From CAYQJV01 sp964417925 (GTDB lineage Bacteria; Hydrothermota; Tepidihabitantia; B3-TA06; CAYQJV01): 14,146 bases of DNA. The position numbers and the translations under genes are program-made. Positions within the stretch are counted from its first letter, which is position 1. The number at the start of each line of letters is the position of its first letter. The notes beneath the pieces were generated by a model that was not told the DNA's origin, ran no database searches, and saw only the letters and a list, made by a program, of their open reading frames with translations. Below, piece by piece: positions 13,506 to 14,146 of this stretch. The stretch covers positions 1 to 14,146 of the forward strand of contig CAYQJV010000040.1 in NCBI GenBank assembly GCA_964417925.1, read 5' to 3'.

Positions 13506-14146
13506 GAATTTGATTGTTTTTATAAATCTCAATGTTCCTTTAAGTAACCATAAATTATCACTTATACAGAAATTTCTGGAAAAAGGAGGAAATATTCTAT
13601 GTTTAGGAGACCATACAGATATGGAAGGATTAATGAAATGCTATAACAGACTTTTATCTCCGGTTGGGATAAAATTCAATTTTGATATAGTAGAACCTCT
13701 GGATGATTATAAAAATCAATACTGGCAGAAATGCATAAAAATAGTTCCGCATTTTACAACCAGGGGTATTACTGGATGGAATGAAATACTCATTTGGGGA
13801 GGGGCTTCTTTAGAAATAAGGAAGGATGCTAAGCCTTTAATTATTGGAAGATATGCACATTCAGATATAGGGGATTATTCTAATACTGGAAGAGGAGCTT
13901 ATTTGGGAAATAGAAGATATGATAGGGGAGAAAGGGTGGGAGATTTATGTCTTGTTGCAAGAGGTTGTTATGGAAAAGGGAAAATTCTTGTATTCGGAGA
14001 TACATCCCCTTTTCAAAATACTGCTTTTCCTTATACTTATCGGTTTATTTTAAATTGCATTAAATGGCTCTGTGAATATGAAACAATAAGGGTAATGTAT
14101 ATATTGAGTTCAACAATTAAATACCTGTCTGTAATCTTGTTTCTGG
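13480..14146 (+). CDS. DUF4350-like protein, C-terminal part after frameshift (runs off window)
   Basis: Open from ATG 13480 (a second ATG is at 13489) to the window end with no stop, at least 222 codons. It continues the fold: RNLIVFINLNVPLS, then FLEKGGNILCLGDHTDMEGL, PHFTTRGITGWNEI, WGGASLEI, and near the end GKGKILVFGDTSPFQNTAFP followed by FILNCIKWL, all typical of DUF4350-like/GldG-like domains (a GG-x-LL-x-GD turn and a late G-K-x-FGD strand). A hydrophobic segment begins at the window edge (YILSSTIKYLSVILFL). No ribosome site precedes the ATGs, so it is more likely the second half of one gene than a separate one. Confidence 0.5.
   Translation, partial: MLLMNQYVRNLIVFINLNVPLSNHKLSLIQKFLEKGGNILCLGDHTDMEGLMKCYNRLLSPVGIKFNFDIVEPLDDYKNQYWQKCIKIVPHFTTRGITGWNEILIWGGASLEIRKDAKPLIIGRYAHSDIGDYSNTGRGAYLGNRRYDRGERVGDLCLVARGCYGKGKILVFGDTSPFQNTAFPYTYRFILNCIKWLCEYETIRVMYILSSTIKYLSVILFL

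Overview
The window looks like part of the genome of an uncultured, AT-rich, double-membrane bacterium. The reasons are outer-membrane beta-barrel-like proteins with signal peptides, and large secreted proteins ending in FlgD-like/type-IX-like C-terminal domains. That combination is common in candidate phyla such as the WOR-3/Cloacimonadota/Fibrobacteres-like groups. This placement is inference; no rRNA or marker gene is present. Every supported gene is on the + strand.

Layout. (1) 1-286: decayed end of a DDE/rve-type transposase, with frameshifts and an internal deletion. (2) 284-311: a perfect TTGACA-N16-TATAAT promoter overlapping the transposon remnant and placed so that the predicted +1 is the A of the ATG at 318, i.e. 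a leaderless first gene. (3) 318-5800: five tandem, overlapping or abutting paralogues that share a Cys-rich motif and an outer-membrane beta-barrel-like domain. Genes 2 to 5 carry, between signal peptide and barrel, the N-terminal part of an alpha/beta-hydrolase (lipase), always lacking the nucleophile elbow. (4) 5797-9105: the complete lipase-type parent, about 1102 codons with a Cys in the nucleophile elbow and a C-terminal FlgD-like domain. It is cut by an in-frame TGA exactly where the fragment shared with the barrel genes ends. (5) 9115-10418: a secreted seven-repeat propeller protein with an in-frame TAG and a C-tract frameshift. (6) About 10430-10597: an orphan coding remnant. (7) 10602-12218: an intact exported beta-propeller-like/thioredoxin-like fusion. 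(8) 12341-14146: a second promoter, a small frameshifted Cys-rich peptide gene, a polytopic membrane protein and a frameshifted DUF4350-like protein running off the window.

The striking part is the array in regions 3 and 4. The paralogues are diverged overall, yet they share islands of perfect DNA identity: 152 bp between genes 2 and 4, 68 bp between genes 3 and 4, and a 23-bp core in four genes. N-terminal subtypes alternate along the array. This is what duplication followed by intragenomic gene conversion would produce, and it suggests a surface-protein diversification locus built around a hijacked lipase N-terminus. That function is inference.

The five barrel genes and the 10602 gene are open throughout, whereas the lipase, the propeller, the small peptide and the DUF4350-like gene each carry one or two single-site lesions. 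These may be real gene decay, phase-variable tracts or assembly errors. Both strands were considered; no tRNA, rRNA, CRISPR array or convincing rho-independent terminator was seen.
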